DNA of 64,000 bases from DATLZB01 sp035574175 (GCA_035574175.1 DATLZB010000203.1:1-64000); one strand, 5' to 3'; shown: positions 1 through 9,276, counted from the stretch's first letter. The notes: generated by a model not told the origin, from the sequence alone. Translations and numbers: made by a program.

Positions 1-480
1 GTGCGTCGTGGTCAGATCGGCATCAAGCGGGTGACGGGTCCCGGCGGCACGGTGTTGAGGAAGGCCGGGCCGCTCGAGGCGGTCTGGCTGGGCATCGCCG
101 AGACCAACTTCATCATCACCTCAACGCTTCAGTACCTCGCCGACGTCGTGGTCGGGCGGCAGAACGCCGACCAACTCGGCGGGCCGTTGCGCATCGCTCA
201 CGTCTCGGGCGAGGTGGCAAAGCTCGGCATCGAGCCGCTCATGCACTTCATCGCACTGATTTCGGTATCCATCGGCCTGATCAACCTGTTCCCCATTCCG
301 CTGCTCGATGGGGGCCACCTTTTGTTCTACGCGGCCGAGGCGGTTCGCGGCAAACCGTTGAGCGAGCGCACCCAGGAGATCGGCTTCCGCATCGGGCTTG
401 CTCTGGTGCTCATGCTGATGGCCTTCGCGTTCTGGAATGATCGTGTCATTCCAGCACTTTGGCTCCGCGGCAACGGCTGA
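1..480 (+). CDS. rseP: RseP-type site-2 protease, C-terminal part (cut by window edge)
   Basis: Only the last ~159 residues are present and the 5' end lies outside the window. The second catalytic motif of site-2 proteases, LFPIPLLDGGHL, is visible near residue 97 of the fragment, with hydrophobic segments on both sides (about 80-110 and 130-145). This Asp-containing motif supplies a zinc ligand in the membrane; the HExxH motif would be upstream. RseP cleaves anti-sigma factors and signal-peptide remnants in the inner membrane. It sits directly upstream of bamA, which is the usual alphaproteobacterial order. The true start cannot be seen. Confidence 0.95.
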   Translation: MRRGQIGIKRVTGPGGTVLRKAGPLEAVWLGIAETNFIITSTLQYLADVVVGRQNADQLGGPLRIAHVSGEVAKLGIEPLMHFIALISVSIGLINLFPIPLLDGGHLLFYAAEAVRGKPLSERTQEIGFRIGLALVLMLMAFAFWNDRVIPALWLRGNG

Positions 481-699
481 TGGAAAGGTGGCGGGAATCA
501 CCGACGCTGACGTATTATTGCCACTTCCAATGGGGATGCTGAATCGTTAAAACGCGAAGGCTCGGTTGAGGGTCGTTCGGGTTCAAACCGTGGCGCTGGG
601 GTGCCGCGCCGGACACCCCCACAGGGACGAGTACGTGTGCCGCTCGGTGCCGACGGGCGTGCCGCGCAGGGGGATCGGCGACGAAGGGCAAACTCCGGG

Positions 700-3063
700 A
701 TGCCGCAACTCCGATTCAAGGTGTTGGCAGGATTGAGAGCGCTTGCCCTTCTGGTTCTGGTTTTTGCGGGGATGTCGTACTCGGCGGCGGTGACGTTGCC
801 GAGCGAGGTTCGCGCACAGGCCGGCGGCATTCGCGAGATTCGGGTGGTCGGCAATCGCCGCGTGGAGCCCGAAACCGTCCGCTCCTACCTCCAGTTTACG
901 GTCGGCGATCCCTACGATCCCGCCAAAGTCGACGCTTCACTCAGGGCGTTGTTCGGCACCGGGCTGTTCGCCGACGTGCGCATCGACCGCGAGGCCGGCA
1001 CGGTGATCATCACCGTGGTCGAGAACCCGGTCGTCAACCAGGTCGCCTTCGAGGGCAACAGCGAAGTCGACAAGGAAACCCTGCAGAACGAGGTGCAGCT
1101 CAAGCCGCGCGCCATCTACACGCGTGCCCGGGCGCTGGCCGACGTGCAGCGCATCCTCGACGTCTACCGCCGTCAAGGCCGCTATGCCGCCTCCGTCGAG
1201 CCGAAGCTGATCGAGTTAGAGCAGAACCGCGTCAACGTTGTGTTCGAGATCAACGAGGGCAAGGCAACCAAGGTTAAGGCCATTAACTTCATCGGCAATC
1301 GGGCGTTCTCGGACTCCCAGCTGCGCGACATCATCTCGACGACGCCGTCGGGCTGGTTCGATTTCCTCAAAGGCACCAACGTCTACGACCCCGACCGCCT
1401 CAACCTCGATCGCGAGTTGCTCCGCCAGTACTACATCAAGAACGGCTATGCCGACGCGCGCGTGGTTTCCGCCAACGCCGAGCTCGACCGGGACGGGTCC
1501 GGGTTTTTCATCACCTTCACTATTGACGAGGGCGAGCTCTACACCTTCGGCGACGTGCGGATCGAAAGCTCGCTTCCCGAGATACGCGCCGAGTCTCTGC
1601 AGGGCGAGGTGCTGACCAAACCAGGCGCCTATTACAACGGCGCCGACATCGACAAGACGGCGGAGCGGCTAACGCTGGAAGTGGCCGAGATGGGCTTTGC
1701 CTTCGCGCGCGTGCGCCCGCACATTGATCGCGATCCCGTCGCCCGCCAGATTCGGCTGACCTACATCATCGACGAGGGTCCGCGCATCTACATCGAGCGG
1801 ATCAACATCTCCGGCAACGTGCGCACCAAAGATTTCGTGATCCGGCGCGAGTTCCGCCTGGCCGAGGGCGACGCTTTCAATCCGCTGCTGGTCGACAAGG
1901 CCAAGAAGCGGCTGCAGGCGATGGGCTTCTTCAAGAAGGTCGAGGTCAAGCGCCGCCCAGGCAGCGCACCTGATCGGGTGGTCCTCGACGTTGAACTCGA
2001 AGAGCAGCCCACGGGCGAACTGTCGTTCGGGGCCGGTTACTCAACGGTTGAGGGCGTCATCGGCGACGTGAGCTTCACCGAGCGCAACCTGTTCGGCAAC
2101 GGCCAGTTCCTGCGTTTGAAGCTCGGCGCCTCCACCGAGCGCTTCCAGATCGACCTGAGCTTCACCGAGCCCCGCTTCCTCGACCGCAACCTCTCGGCCG
2201 GCTTCGACCTGTTCCACAAGGACGTGAACATGCTGAGCACGTCCTCCTACAAAAGCCGCAAAACGGGCGGCGGCGTGCGGCTCGGCATGCCGCTGTCGGA
2301 AAATCTGTGGCTCAACACCAGCTACACACTCTCCCACGACGACATCTACGAGGTCGACGAGGACGAGGCTTCGCTGGCCGTGCTGCAGGCTCAGGGCGCC
2401 TACCTGACGTCGGCGATCGGAACGGCGCTCACCTACGACACGCGCAACCACCCCCGCAACCCGACCCGCGGCCTCTATCTTCAGGCCTCGACGGAGTTTG
2501 CCGGTGTCGGCGGCGATGCCCAGTACGTCCGCGTCCAGGGCGAGGGCCGCGCTTACTACCCCATTACCGACAACATCGTCTTTGTCAGCCGCATCGTAGG
2601 GGGCCACGTCGAGGGTTGGGGCGACGACGGCGTGCGCCTGCTCGATCTGTTCTACAAGGGCGGCGAGACCATCCGCGGCTTCGGCCGGGCGGGTATCGGC
2701 CCACGCGACCTCGATACCGGCGACGCGCTGGGCGGCAAGACGTACTGGGCAGCCACGGCCGAGGTCCGCTTCCCGCTGCCGCTCATTCCGGACGAACTCG
2801 GCATGTCGGGCGCCGTGTTCGCCGACGCTGCCTCTCTGTTCAATGCCGGCGATACGGTAACGAGCCTGCCGCAAAGCTGCCCCGGAACCAAGGGGACGTC
2901 GATCTGCTTGGGCGACGACGCCACGATCCGCTCCTCGGCCGGCGTGAGCTTGATCTGGAACTCGCCGGTGGGGCCGCTGCGCTTTGACTATGCTTTCCCG
3001 ATCACCAAGGAAAGCTACGACAAGATCCAGGAGTTCCGCTTCGGCGCTTCGACCAAGTTCTAG
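700..3063 (+). CDS. bamA: Outer membrane protein assembly factor BamA
   Basis: Pore-forming Omp85 subunit of the BAM complex, which folds beta-barrel proteins into the outer membrane. I prefer the ATG at 700 (787 aa) to the in-frame GTG at 601, because a normal signal peptide then follows: basic MPQLRFK, a hydrophobic core and a cleavage region near AQA-GG at residue ~41. Five POTRA repeats follow (about residues 42-420), then a 16-strand barrel ending in the C-terminal signature FGASTKF. The conserved loop-6 region RGFGR is present. Length is normal for the family. The usual skp/ompH gene is absent between bamA and lpxD. Confidence 0.97.
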   Translation: MPQLRFKVLAGLRALALLVLVFAGMSYSAAVTLPSEVRAQAGGIREIRVVGNRRVEPETVRSYLQFTVGDPYDPAKVDASLRALFGTGLFADVRIDREAGTVIITVVENPVVNQVAFEGNSEVDKETLQNEVQLKPRAIYTRARALADVQRILDVYRRQGRYAASVEPKLIELEQNRVNVVFEINEGKATKVKAINFIGNRAFSDSQLRDIISTTPSGWFDFLKGTNVYDPDRLNLDRELLRQYYIKNGYADARVVSANAELDRDGSGFFITFTIDEGELYTFGDVRIESSLPEIRAESLQGEVLTKPGAYYNGADIDKTAERLTLEVAEMGFAFARVRPHIDRDPVARQIRLTYIIDEGPRIYIERINISGNVRTKDFVIRREFRLAEGDAFNPLLVDKAKKRLQAMGFFKKVEVKRRPGSAPDRVVLDVELEEQPTGELSFGAGYSTVEGVIGDVSFTERNLFGNGQFLRLKLGASTERFQIDLSFTEPRFLDRNLSAGFDLFHKDVNMLSTSSYKSRKTGGGVRLGMPLSENLWLNTSYTLSHDDIYEVDEDEASLAVLQAQGAYLTSAIGTALTYDTRNHPRNPTRGLYLQASTEFAGVGGDAQYVRVQGEGRAYYPITDNIVFVSRIVGGHVEGWGDDGVRLLDLFYKGGETIRGFGRAGIGPRDLDTGDALGGKTYWAATAEVRFPLPLIPDELGMSGAVFADAASLFNAGDTVTSLPQSCPGTKGTSICLGDDATIRSSAGVSLIWNSPVGPLRFDYAFPITKESYDKIQEFRFGASTKF

Positions 3064-3195
3064 GTGCGCGGCCGGCCCCGCCCCTTGCGCAACACGTGAG
3101 CCTCGGTGTCGTCCGGGATCGCCGGATATGCTAGCAGGATGCCTGGTGGCGCCTGCAGCGCATGCCGGTGATCGTCCAAGCGAGGCAGTCTAGCG

Positions 3196-4242
3196 ATGGA
3201 GCACCCGGGATTCTTCGAGCGCGCCGGCCCGCAGCGGCTGAGCGACGTGGCTAGGGCGACGGAGGCGGAGCTGGCCGCCGGGGCCGACCCCGACCGCCGG
3301 CTGACCGACGTCCGCTCGCTCTCCGATGCGGGGCCTGAGCACGTCACTTTCTTCGAAAATCGCAAATACCTCGACCTGCTTCCGAAGATCCGGGCCGGCG
3401 CCTGTCTGATCGGGCCGGAGTTTTCGAGGCGCGTTCCCCCCTCGACTGCGGTGCTGCTCACCAAGGCGCCCTATCGCGGCTTCGCGCTGGCGCTCAGGCT
3501 GTTCTATCCCGATGCCCTGCGGCCAAAGACCACCCGCGTCGGCGGCCCGTTGGGGATCGATCCTTCTGCGCGGTTGGAGGCAGGGGTGGAGGTTGAGCCG
3601 GGCGCAATCATCGGCCCGGAAGTTGAGATCGGCAGCGGTACCCGGATCGCGGCCGGTGCGGTTGTCGGCTACCGCTGCACCATCGGGCGCGACTGCTATG
3701 TCGGGCCGGGAGCCAGCCTGATGCATGCCCTTGTCGGCAATCGCGTCATCATCCATGCCGGCGCCCGCATCGGTCAGGACGGGTTCGGCTTTGCCATGAG
3801 CCCGAAAGGACATTTCAAGGTGCCGCAGATCGGCCGGGTGATCATCCAGGACGATGTGGAGATCGGGGCCAATACCGGCATAGATCGGGGGGCGCTCAAG
3901 GACACCATCATCGGCGAGGGCACGAAAATTGATAATCTCGTGCAGATCGGGCACAACGTGGTGATCGGGAGGCATTGCGTGATCGTCGGCCAGGTCGGCA
4001 TCTCGGGGTCCACTGAGCTTGGCGATTTTGTTGTGATGGGCGGCCAGTCCGGCATTGCAGGGCACCTGAAGGTCGGCCATGGCGCCCAAATCGCCGGCGC
4101 CTCTCATCCAAAGGACGACGTGCCGGCCGGAGCCCGCATGGTGGGCACCCCGGCGCTCCCGATCAAGGAGTGGGCGCGCGAGCAGGGGACGCTGAAGAAG
4201 CTCGCCGCGCGCGGTTCAGGATCGGACCGCGCGGATGGCTAG
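3196..4242 (+). CDS. lpxD: UDP-3-O-acylglucosamine N-acyltransferase LpxD
   Basis: Third enzyme of lipid A synthesis: it N-acylates UDP-3-O-acyl-glucosamine from acyl-ACP in the cytoplasm. The 348-aa protein has the N-terminal uridine-binding domain (about 1-110) and then a left-handed beta-helix of hexapeptide repeats (about 115-330). The catalytic His is visible in QIGHNV near residue 256. A weak purine-rich site (gaggc) lies ~10 bases before the ATG. It is 132 bp after bamA and leads the lpxD-fabZ-lpxA-lpxI-lpxB run, whose genes overlap or nearly touch and are likely co-transcribed. Confidence 0.97.
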   Translation: MEHPGFFERAGPQRLSDVARATEAELAAGADPDRRLTDVRSLSDAGPEHVTFFENRKYLDLLPKIRAGACLIGPEFSRRVPPSTAVLLTKAPYRGFALALRLFYPDALRPKTTRVGGPLGIDPSARLEAGVEVEPGAIIGPEVEIGSGTRIAAGAVVGYRCTIGRDCYVGPGASLMHALVGNRVIIHAGARIGQDGFGFAMSPKGHFKVPQIGRVIIQDDVEIGANTGIDRGALKDTIIGEGTKIDNLVQIGHNVVIGRHCVIVGQVGISGSTELGDFVVMGGQSGIAGHLKVGHGAQIAGASHPKDDVPAGARMVGTPALPIKEWAREQGTLKKLAARGSGSDRADG

Positions 4243-4290
4243 GGTGGATGAAAGGGGCTGACCCGGGAAGGTGTACGGAGCAGGAAGACG

Positions 4291-4791
4291 ATGAACGAGG
4301 CACGACCGCGCAAGGAGCTGGCGTCGGCGGACGTCACGCGTGTGATGAAGCTGCTGCCGCACCGCTACCCGTTTCTGCTCGTGGACAGCATCCGCGACAT
4401 GGACCGCGACGAGACTGCGGTCGGCATCAAAAACGTGACCATCAACGAACCCTTCTTTCAGGGCCATTTTCCCAATTTCCCGGTGATGCCGGGCGTGCTG
4501 CTGATCGAGGGTTTGGCACAGACGGCCGGTGCGCTGTGCGTGCATTCGTTGGGCGAGAACTATACGCCGCAGGTCGTCTACTTCATGGGTATCGAGCGGG
4601 CCAAGTTCCGCCGGCCGGTACGGCCCGGCGATCAGCTCGAGTACCACGTGAAGAAGCTGAGAAGCCGCGGCCGCGCCTGGCGCTTTTATGGCGAGGCCAG
4701 GGTCAATGGTCAGGTCGCGGCCGAGGCCGAGATCAGCGCTATGATCGTCGACACGCCAGAGACCCAGGCTTTCGTCGCCCAGCATGGCTGA
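4291..4791 (+). CDS. fabZ: 3-hydroxyacyl-ACP dehydratase FabZ
   Basis: Dehydrates 3-hydroxyacyl-ACP in fatty acid elongation and competes with LpxA/LpxD for the same acyl-ACP pool, which explains its place in the lipid A operon. The hot-dog fold motifs are clear: HRYPFLLVD near residue 26, and GHFPNFPVMPG carrying the catalytic His, followed by the active-site Glu in LIEGLAQ. The length of 166 aa is normal. A ggaag ribosome-binding site precedes the ATG. The 3' end overlaps lpxA by 8 bases, which suggests translational coupling. Confidence 0.96.
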   Translation: MNEARPRKELASADVTRVMKLLPHRYPFLLVDSIRDMDRDETAVGIKNVTINEPFFQGHFPNFPVMPGVLLIEGLAQTAGALCVHSLGENYTPQVVYFMGIERAKFRRPVRPGDQLEYHVKKLRSRGRAWRFYGEARVNGQVAAEAEISAMIVDTPETQAFVAQHG

Positions 4792-5590
4792 ACCCGACAT
4801 TCATCCGACCGCCATCGTGGAACCCGGTGCCAAGCTCGGCGAGGGCGTTCGGATCGGCCCATATTGTACGGTGGGCGCCGAGGTCGAGCTTGGGGCGGGC
4901 TGCGAGCTGGTGAGCCACGTCGCGGTTGCCGGGCGCACACGCATCGGGCCGGGCACCCGCATATTTCCCTTTGCCTCGATCGGCCATCAGCCGCAGGATC
5001 TCAAATATCGGGGCGAGGCCTCGACGCTGACCGTGGGCGCAAGGTGCATCATCCGCGAGGGTGTGACCATGAACCCCGGCACGTCCGGGGGCAGCATGGC
5101 CACCATCGTCGGCGACGACTGTGCCTTCCTTGCCAACTCGCATGTCGGCCACGACTGCAGAGTAGGTAACCGGGTGGTATTCTCCAACAACGTCATGCTG
5201 GCTGGTCATTGCTCCGTCGGGGACTATGCGATCCTTGGCGGCGGGGCGGCCGTCATCCAGTTCGCGCGCGTCGGGGCGCACTCTTTCCTCGGCGGCATGT
5301 CTGGCCTTGAGAACGACCTCATTCCCTACGGCATGGCCGTCGGTAACCGCGCTCATCTGTCGGGTCTCAACATCATCGGTCTCCAGCGGCGTGGCTTCTC
5401 TCGCGAGGAGGTGCACACCCTGCGGCGCGCCTACCGCCTGCTGTTCGCAGCGGAGGGCACCTTGAAGGAGCGGGTGGAGGACGTTGCCGAGGAGTACAAG
5501 GGACATCCGATTGTTGAGGAGATCGTTGCCTTCATTCGCGCCGGCGGCAAGCGGGCCCTTTGCATGCCGCGCGACGGGACCGAGAGCTGA
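4784..5590 (+). CDS. lpxA: Acyl-ACP-UDP-N-acetylglucosamine O-acyltransferase LpxA
   Basis: First enzyme of lipid A synthesis. The 268 aa have the expected two parts: a left-handed beta-helix made of hexapeptide repeats (about 1-190), and a C-terminal helical domain that contains the NIIGLQRRGF motif. The catalytic His lies in SHVGHDC near residue 125. The ATG overlaps the fabZ stop by 8 bases. The length is typical for LpxA. Confidence 0.97.
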   Translation: MAEPDIHPTAIVEPGAKLGEGVRIGPYCTVGAEVELGAGCELVSHVAVAGRTRIGPGTRIFPFASIGHQPQDLKYRGEASTLTVGARCIIREGVTMNPGTSGGSMATIVGDDCAFLANSHVGHDCRVGNRVVFSNNVMLAGHCSVGDYAILGGGAAVIQFARVGAHSFLGGMSGLENDLIPYGMAVGNRAHLSGLNIIGLQRRGFSREEVHTLRRAYRLLFAAEGTLKERVEDVAEEYKGHPIVEEIVAFIRAGGKRALCMPRDGTES

Positions 5591-5592
5591 GC

Positions 5593-6915
5593 ATGCCGGC
5601 CGCGACGCGGCCGGCGCTCGGCATCCTGGCCGGCGGCGGCGCGCTTCCGATTGAGATCGCCGATGCCGTAGCCCGAAGCGGCCGCCCTCTGCATATCGTC
5701 GGTATCGAGGGGGAGGCCGACCCCGCTATCGCCCGCCATCCTCACACCTGGGTCAACCTGGGCGGGATCGGCGCCATGACGCGCGCGCTCCGTGCGCACG
5801 GCTGCCGCGAGCTCGTCATCGCGGGCAGCGCGCGCCGTCCGAACCTGATGAAGCTACGGCCCGACCTCGGCTTCCTGACGAGCCTTCCCGACCTTGTTCG
5901 CTGCCTGTGGGGCGGCGACGACTCGGTGCTCCGCCGCGTGGTGCGCTTCTTCGAGGGCAAGGGCCTCAAGGTTTTGGGCATCGAGGACGTTGCGCCACAC
6001 TTGCTCGCACCCCCCGGCCTTCTGGGCTCGCATGCGCCGGGCGAGGCTCAAAGCACCGGTATCGCCCGCGCCTTCGCGATGATTCGCGCACTGGGACCGT
6101 TCGACGTCGGCCAGGCGGTTGTCGCGGCCGGCGACCGTATCGTCGCCATCGAAGGGGCGGGTGGCACCGATGCTATGCTGGACGGCATTGCGACCCATGT
6201 GAAGGGCGGCGTGCTGGCGAAAGGTCCCAAGCCGGGCCAGGAGATGCGTGTGGATGTGCCGACCATCGGTCCCGACACGGTCTTGAAGTGTGCTCGACTG
6301 GGGCTTGCCGGCATCGCGGTCCGCCAGGGTGGCACCATCGTGCTCGCCCGCGAGGAGGTGCGCCGCCGGGCCGACAGGGAAGGCCTCTTCGTCATCGGGG
6401 TCGATGTCCCCGAGGCAGCGATTGCGGCATCTCCTGCTGCGGCTGTGATCGAGACGCGGCCGCGCGACCTCACCATCCTCGGTCACAAGTGTCCGAGCGC
6501 GGAGGACTGGAAGGACATTGCACTGGGGCGCCGCCTGCTGGCGGCGTTGAAGGCCGAAGGTGCTGGCTATTCGGCCGTGATCGCGCGCCGATACGTCCTT
6601 GCCGTGGAGGGGGAAGAACCCAGCGCCGAGGTGGTGCGCCGTGCCGCCAAGCTGAGACCCTGGGGCGGGCGACTGGCTCGCCGGCGGGCGGGCGTCGTCG
6701 TGGTGCGCGATCAGCCCTATGGCCCATGGGGTCTCGATGGCTATGCGCCGTCGGGCCCGGTGCTGGAGGATCGCCTGTTCCATTTGGCCAGGGAAGCCGG
6801 CATGGCCGGCATCGCGTGTACCGAGGGCCCGCTCCCGTTCGGGCTCGCCGCCGATGCCGCCCGCCGCGCCGACGCCGCCGGTATTTTCCTGGTAGCGCCG
6901 AGGACTGCGCCATGA
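5593..6915 (+). CDS. lpxI: UDP-2,3-diacylglucosamine pyrophosphatase LpxI with a C-terminal duplication
   Basis: LpxI (DUF1009) hydrolyses UDP-2,3-diacylglucosamine to lipid X; it replaces LpxH in many alphaproteobacteria. The N-terminal domain starts LGILAGGGALP. The C-terminal catalytic domain (about 165-275) shows EGAGGTDAML and the MRVDVPTIG segment with the conserved Asp. At 440 aa the protein is ~160 residues longer than the usual 270-285. Residues ~320-436 look like a second, diverged copy of the C-terminal domain: AREAGMAGIAC matches CARLGLAGIAV, and ARRADAAGIFLV matches RRRADREGLFVI. The extra copy lacks the GTD motif. I chose the ATG at 5593, three bases after the lpxA stop, over one 33 bases upstream that lies inside lpxA. 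Confidence 0.92.
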   Translation: MPAATRPALGILAGGGALPIEIADAVARSGRPLHIVGIEGEADPAIARHPHTWVNLGGIGAMTRALRAHGCRELVIAGSARRPNLMKLRPDLGFLTSLPDLVRCLWGGDDSVLRRVVRFFEGKGLKVLGIEDVAPHLLAPPGLLGSHAPGEAQSTGIARAFAMIRALGPFDVGQAVVAAGDRIVAIEGAGGTDAMLDGIATHVKGGVLAKGPKPGQEMRVDVPTIGPDTVLKCARLGLAGIAVRQGGTIVLAREEVRRRADREGLFVIGVDVPEAAIAASPAAAVIETRPRDLTILGHKCPSAEDWKDIALGRRLLAALKAEGAGYSAVIARRYVLAVEGEEPSAEVVRRAAKLRPWGGRLARRRAGVVVVRDQPYGPWGLDGYAPSGPVLEDRLFHLAREAGMAGIACTEGPLPFGLAADAARRADAAGIFLVAPRTAP

Positions 6916-8150
6916 GGGTTGGAGTAAGCGAGACCACCATGCCTGGCCGCGAAGGCCCGCCTTCTGCGGCGCGCTCGCTCAAGCTGTTCATGGTGGCCGG
7001 CGAGCAATCGGGCGACGCGCTGGGAGCCAAACTGATGGCAGCGCTGGCCTCCGCGCATGGGGACCGTGTCGGGTTCGCCGGCGTCGGTGGCGAGCAGATG
7101 GCGGCAGCCGGGCTGCGGAGCCTGTTTCCCGTGGCCGAGGTGGCGGTCATGGGACCCCTGTCCATCCTGAAGCGCCTACCGCGCATCGCCCGGCGCATTT
7201 TTCAGACCGCCGATGCTGCCGTGAAAGCAGCGCCGGATGCGATCGTAATTATCGACAGTCCGGAGTTCACCCATCCCATCGCTCGCCGCATCCGCCGCCG
7301 CCGCCCCGACATCCCGATCATCGACTACGTGAGCCCAACCGTCTGGGCTTGGCGCCCCGGCCGGGCCCGCGCCATGCGGTCATACGTCGACCATGTGCTG
7401 GCGCTGCTGCCGTTCGAGCCGGAGGTTCACGCGCGTCTCGGCGGCCCGCCCTGCACCTATGTCGGCCATCCTCTCATCGAGCGGGCCGAATGGCTGGCAA
7501 CCCTCGATCCCGCGCCGCTCGCCGGCCGGCTCGGCGTTGCTCCGGGCGAGCCGGTGCTGGTCGTTCTGCCCGGTAGCCGGTCTTCCGAGGTCAGCCGCCT
7601 CATGGGCCCGTTCGCCGATACGGTTCGCCGCCTGGCGGCGCAGGGGCTATCACCGCGGCTTCTGCTCCCGGTCGTGCCGCACCTCAAGGGTGAAGTGGCG
7701 CAGGCGGCGAGCACCTGGGCAGGCCCGGTCCACCTCATCGAGGGCGAGGCCGACAAGTTCCGCGCCTTCAAGCTGGCCCGCGCCGCGCTTGCTGCCTCCG
7801 GAACCGTGACCCTCGAGCTTGGTCTTGCGCGCGTGCCGATGGTCGTCGCCTACAAGGTCGATGCCATCGCCTCGCTCGTACGCTACCTGCTCCACGTCGA
7901 TACGGTGGTATTGGCCAACCTCGTGCTTGGCGAGAAGGCCATCCCCGAGTTCCTGCAGGAGAATTGCACGCCCGACGCCCTGGCCGGTGCGCTGGCGCCA
8001 CTGCTGCTGGACACGCCGGCACGGGCGCGCCAGCTTGAGGCCCTGGCGCGCGTGCCTGAGAAGCTCGCGCTCGCTTCCGGGACACCGAGCGAGGCAGCGG
8101 CCGAGATCGTGCTAGACTATGCGACGCGTGGACGCGCAAGAGCGGATTGA
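6912..8150 (+). CDS. lpxB: Lipid A disaccharide synthase LpxB
   Basis: GT19 glycosyltransferase that condenses lipid X with UDP-diacylglucosamine at the inner face of the inner membrane. The start is KLFMVAGEQSGDALGA near residue 18, with SPEFTHP, YVSPTVWAWRPGR, VLPGSRSSEV and the donor-site region ASGTVTLELGL following in family order. The ATG at 6912 overlaps the lpxI stop as ATGA and gives 412 aa; a second in-frame ATG at 6939 would remove only nine residues. It is the last gene of the lipid A run, and 193 bp without a supported gene follow. Confidence 0.96.
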   Translation: MRVGVSETTMPGREGPPSAARSLKLFMVAGEQSGDALGAKLMAALASAHGDRVGFAGVGGEQMAAAGLRSLFPVAEVAVMGPLSILKRLPRIARRIFQTADAAVKAAPDAIVIIDSPEFTHPIARRIRRRRPDIPIIDYVSPTVWAWRPGRARAMRSYVDHVLALLPFEPEVHARLGGPPCTYVGHPLIERAEWLATLDPAPLAGRLGVAPGEPVLVVLPGSRSSEVSRLMGPFADTVRRLAAQGLSPRLLLPVVPHLKGEVAQAASTWAGPVHLIEGEADKFRAFKLARAALAASGTVTLELGLARVPMVVAYKVDAIASLVRYLLHVDTVVLANLVLGEKAIPEFLQENCTPDALAGALAPLLLDTPARARQLEALARVPEKLALASGTPSEAAAEIVLDYATRGRARAD

Positions 8151-8343
8151 GCGGCCGGCCGCGGCTCGCGAGGGCGCCGGCGGTGTCATGCGTCATGATC
8201 GGATTGACCCTGGCGAGCGTGAAGGCACACAACCTGCGGCTTGCGGCCTATTGCGAGGTGCCTCGGTCGCGGCCCCCTTGCCGGATACGCGCTGCAAATG
8301 AGATGCTGGCGGTCGAGAAGAACCAAACAGGAGGCCCTTTCCG

Positions 8344-8892
8344 ATGTCCACGACCACGGCCAGCAGCAGTCTCGGTCAGAAGGCCAAGGAGTTTTCGCTC
8401 AAAGGCGTCGACGGCAAAACCTACACGTTCGCGAGCGTGCGCGGGCCGAAGGGCACACTTGTCGCCTTTATCTGCAACCATTGCCCGTACGTGAAGGCGG
8501 TGATCGGCCGGCTGGTTGAAGAGGCTAAGGCGCTGAAGGCGTTCGGCATCAACACCATCGCCATCAACTCCAACGATCCCGAGGCCTTCCCCGAGGACTC
8601 CTTCGACAACATGAAGCTGTTTGCCGCCAAGCACGGCTTCCCCTTTCCTTACGTGTTCGACGAGACCCAGGAGGTGGCCCGCGCCTACGGCGCGTTGTGC
8701 ACGCCCGATTTCTTCGGCTTCAACGCTAAGGACGAGCTCGCCTACCGGGGCCGTCTCGACGCCTCGCGCAAGGAGCTCGTTCCCAACGCCAGGCGCGATC
8801 TCTACGAGGCAATGAAAGCCATCGCCGAGACCGGCAAGGGCCCCGCTGAGCAGTTCCCCTCGGTGGGCTGCTCAATCAAGTGGCGGGAGTGA
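8344..8892 (+). CDS. Thioredoxin-like redoxin family protein
   Basis: A 182-aa cytoplasmic thioredoxin-fold protein of the peroxiredoxin-like/redoxin type. A CxxC pair is seen at residues 44-47 (FICNHCPYVK), followed by the family-typical GINTIAINSND and PFPYVFDETQEVA. A third Cys sits near the end in PSVGCSIKW, which is conserved in this subfamily. No signal peptide is visible. An aggagg-like site sits upstream (caggaggcccttt). The substrate is unknown; reduction or peroxide handling is likely. It is followed by a DUF1330 gene on the same strand. Confidence 0.85.
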   Translation: MSTTTASSSLGQKAKEFSLKGVDGKTYTFASVRGPKGTLVAFICNHCPYVKAVIGRLVEEAKALKAFGINTIAINSNDPEAFPEDSFDNMKLFAAKHGFPFPYVFDETQEVARAYGALCTPDFFGFNAKDELAYRGRLDASRKELVPNARRDLYEAMKAIAETGKGPAEQFPSVGCSIKWRE

Positions 8893-8933
8893 CGGGCAGT
8901 ATCCGGCTGCATCGCCGATGAGGGAGGTTTGTG

Positions 8934-9227
8934 ATGCCCAAGGCCTATTGGATTGCCGTCTATCGGTCGATATCCAAGCCCGCAGCCGTGGCCGAGTATG
9001 CCAGGCTCGCAGGGCCCGCCATCGCCGCGGCCGGCGGGCGGTTCCTGGCCCGCGGCCTGCCTGCGATCGTTTACGAGAATGGGGTGAAGGAGCGTACGGT
9101 TCTCATCGAGTTCGACAGCGTGGACAAGGCGAAGGCTGCCCATGACAGCCCTGCCTATCAGGCCGCTCTTGAGGCGCTGGGCGACGGTGCCGACCGCGAG
9201 ATCCGCATTATCGAGGGCGTGGCGTGA
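8934..9227 (+). CDS. DUF1330 family small protein
   Basis: A 97-aa protein of the dimeric alpha/beta barrel DUF1330 type. Seen in order are KAYWIAVYRSI at the start, a GGRFLARG segment, VLIEFDSVDKAKAAHDS, and the YQAALEALGDGADREIRIIE end. The function is unknown. A strong agggagg site at 8921-8927 favours the ATG at 8934; a GTG lies one codon upstream at 8931. No membrane segment or signal peptide is seen. Confidence 0.85.
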   Translation: MPKAYWIAVYRSISKPAAVAEYARLAGPAIAAAGGRFLARGLPAIVYENGVKERTVLIEFDSVDKAKAAHDSPAYQAALEALGDGADREIRIIEGVA

Positions 9228-9276
9228 AGGAGATCCCCTTCGCATCGCCCCCTTCGCCCGCGCTACACTGGCGCCC

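Noticed and set aside
575..590. GGTTCAAACC, resembling a tRNA T-loop
   Set aside because: No acceptor stem, anticodon arm or D-arm can be fitted around it.
2041..2874. 277-codon open frame on the minus strand inside bamA
   Set aside because: It is antisense to a well-supported BamA barrel; the high-GC composition keeps the opposite frame open. Arg/Val/Gly/Ala-rich composition and no start signal.
5907..6911. In-frame upstream extension of lpxB (335 codons)
   Set aside because: It overlaps lpxI in another frame and has no domain pattern. The LpxB family starts near the ATG at 6912.
8147..8494. Open frame of 115 codons after lpxB, overlapping the redoxin gene
   Set aside because: It lies in a different frame from the well-supported gene at 8344 and is Arg/Pro-rich without motifs.
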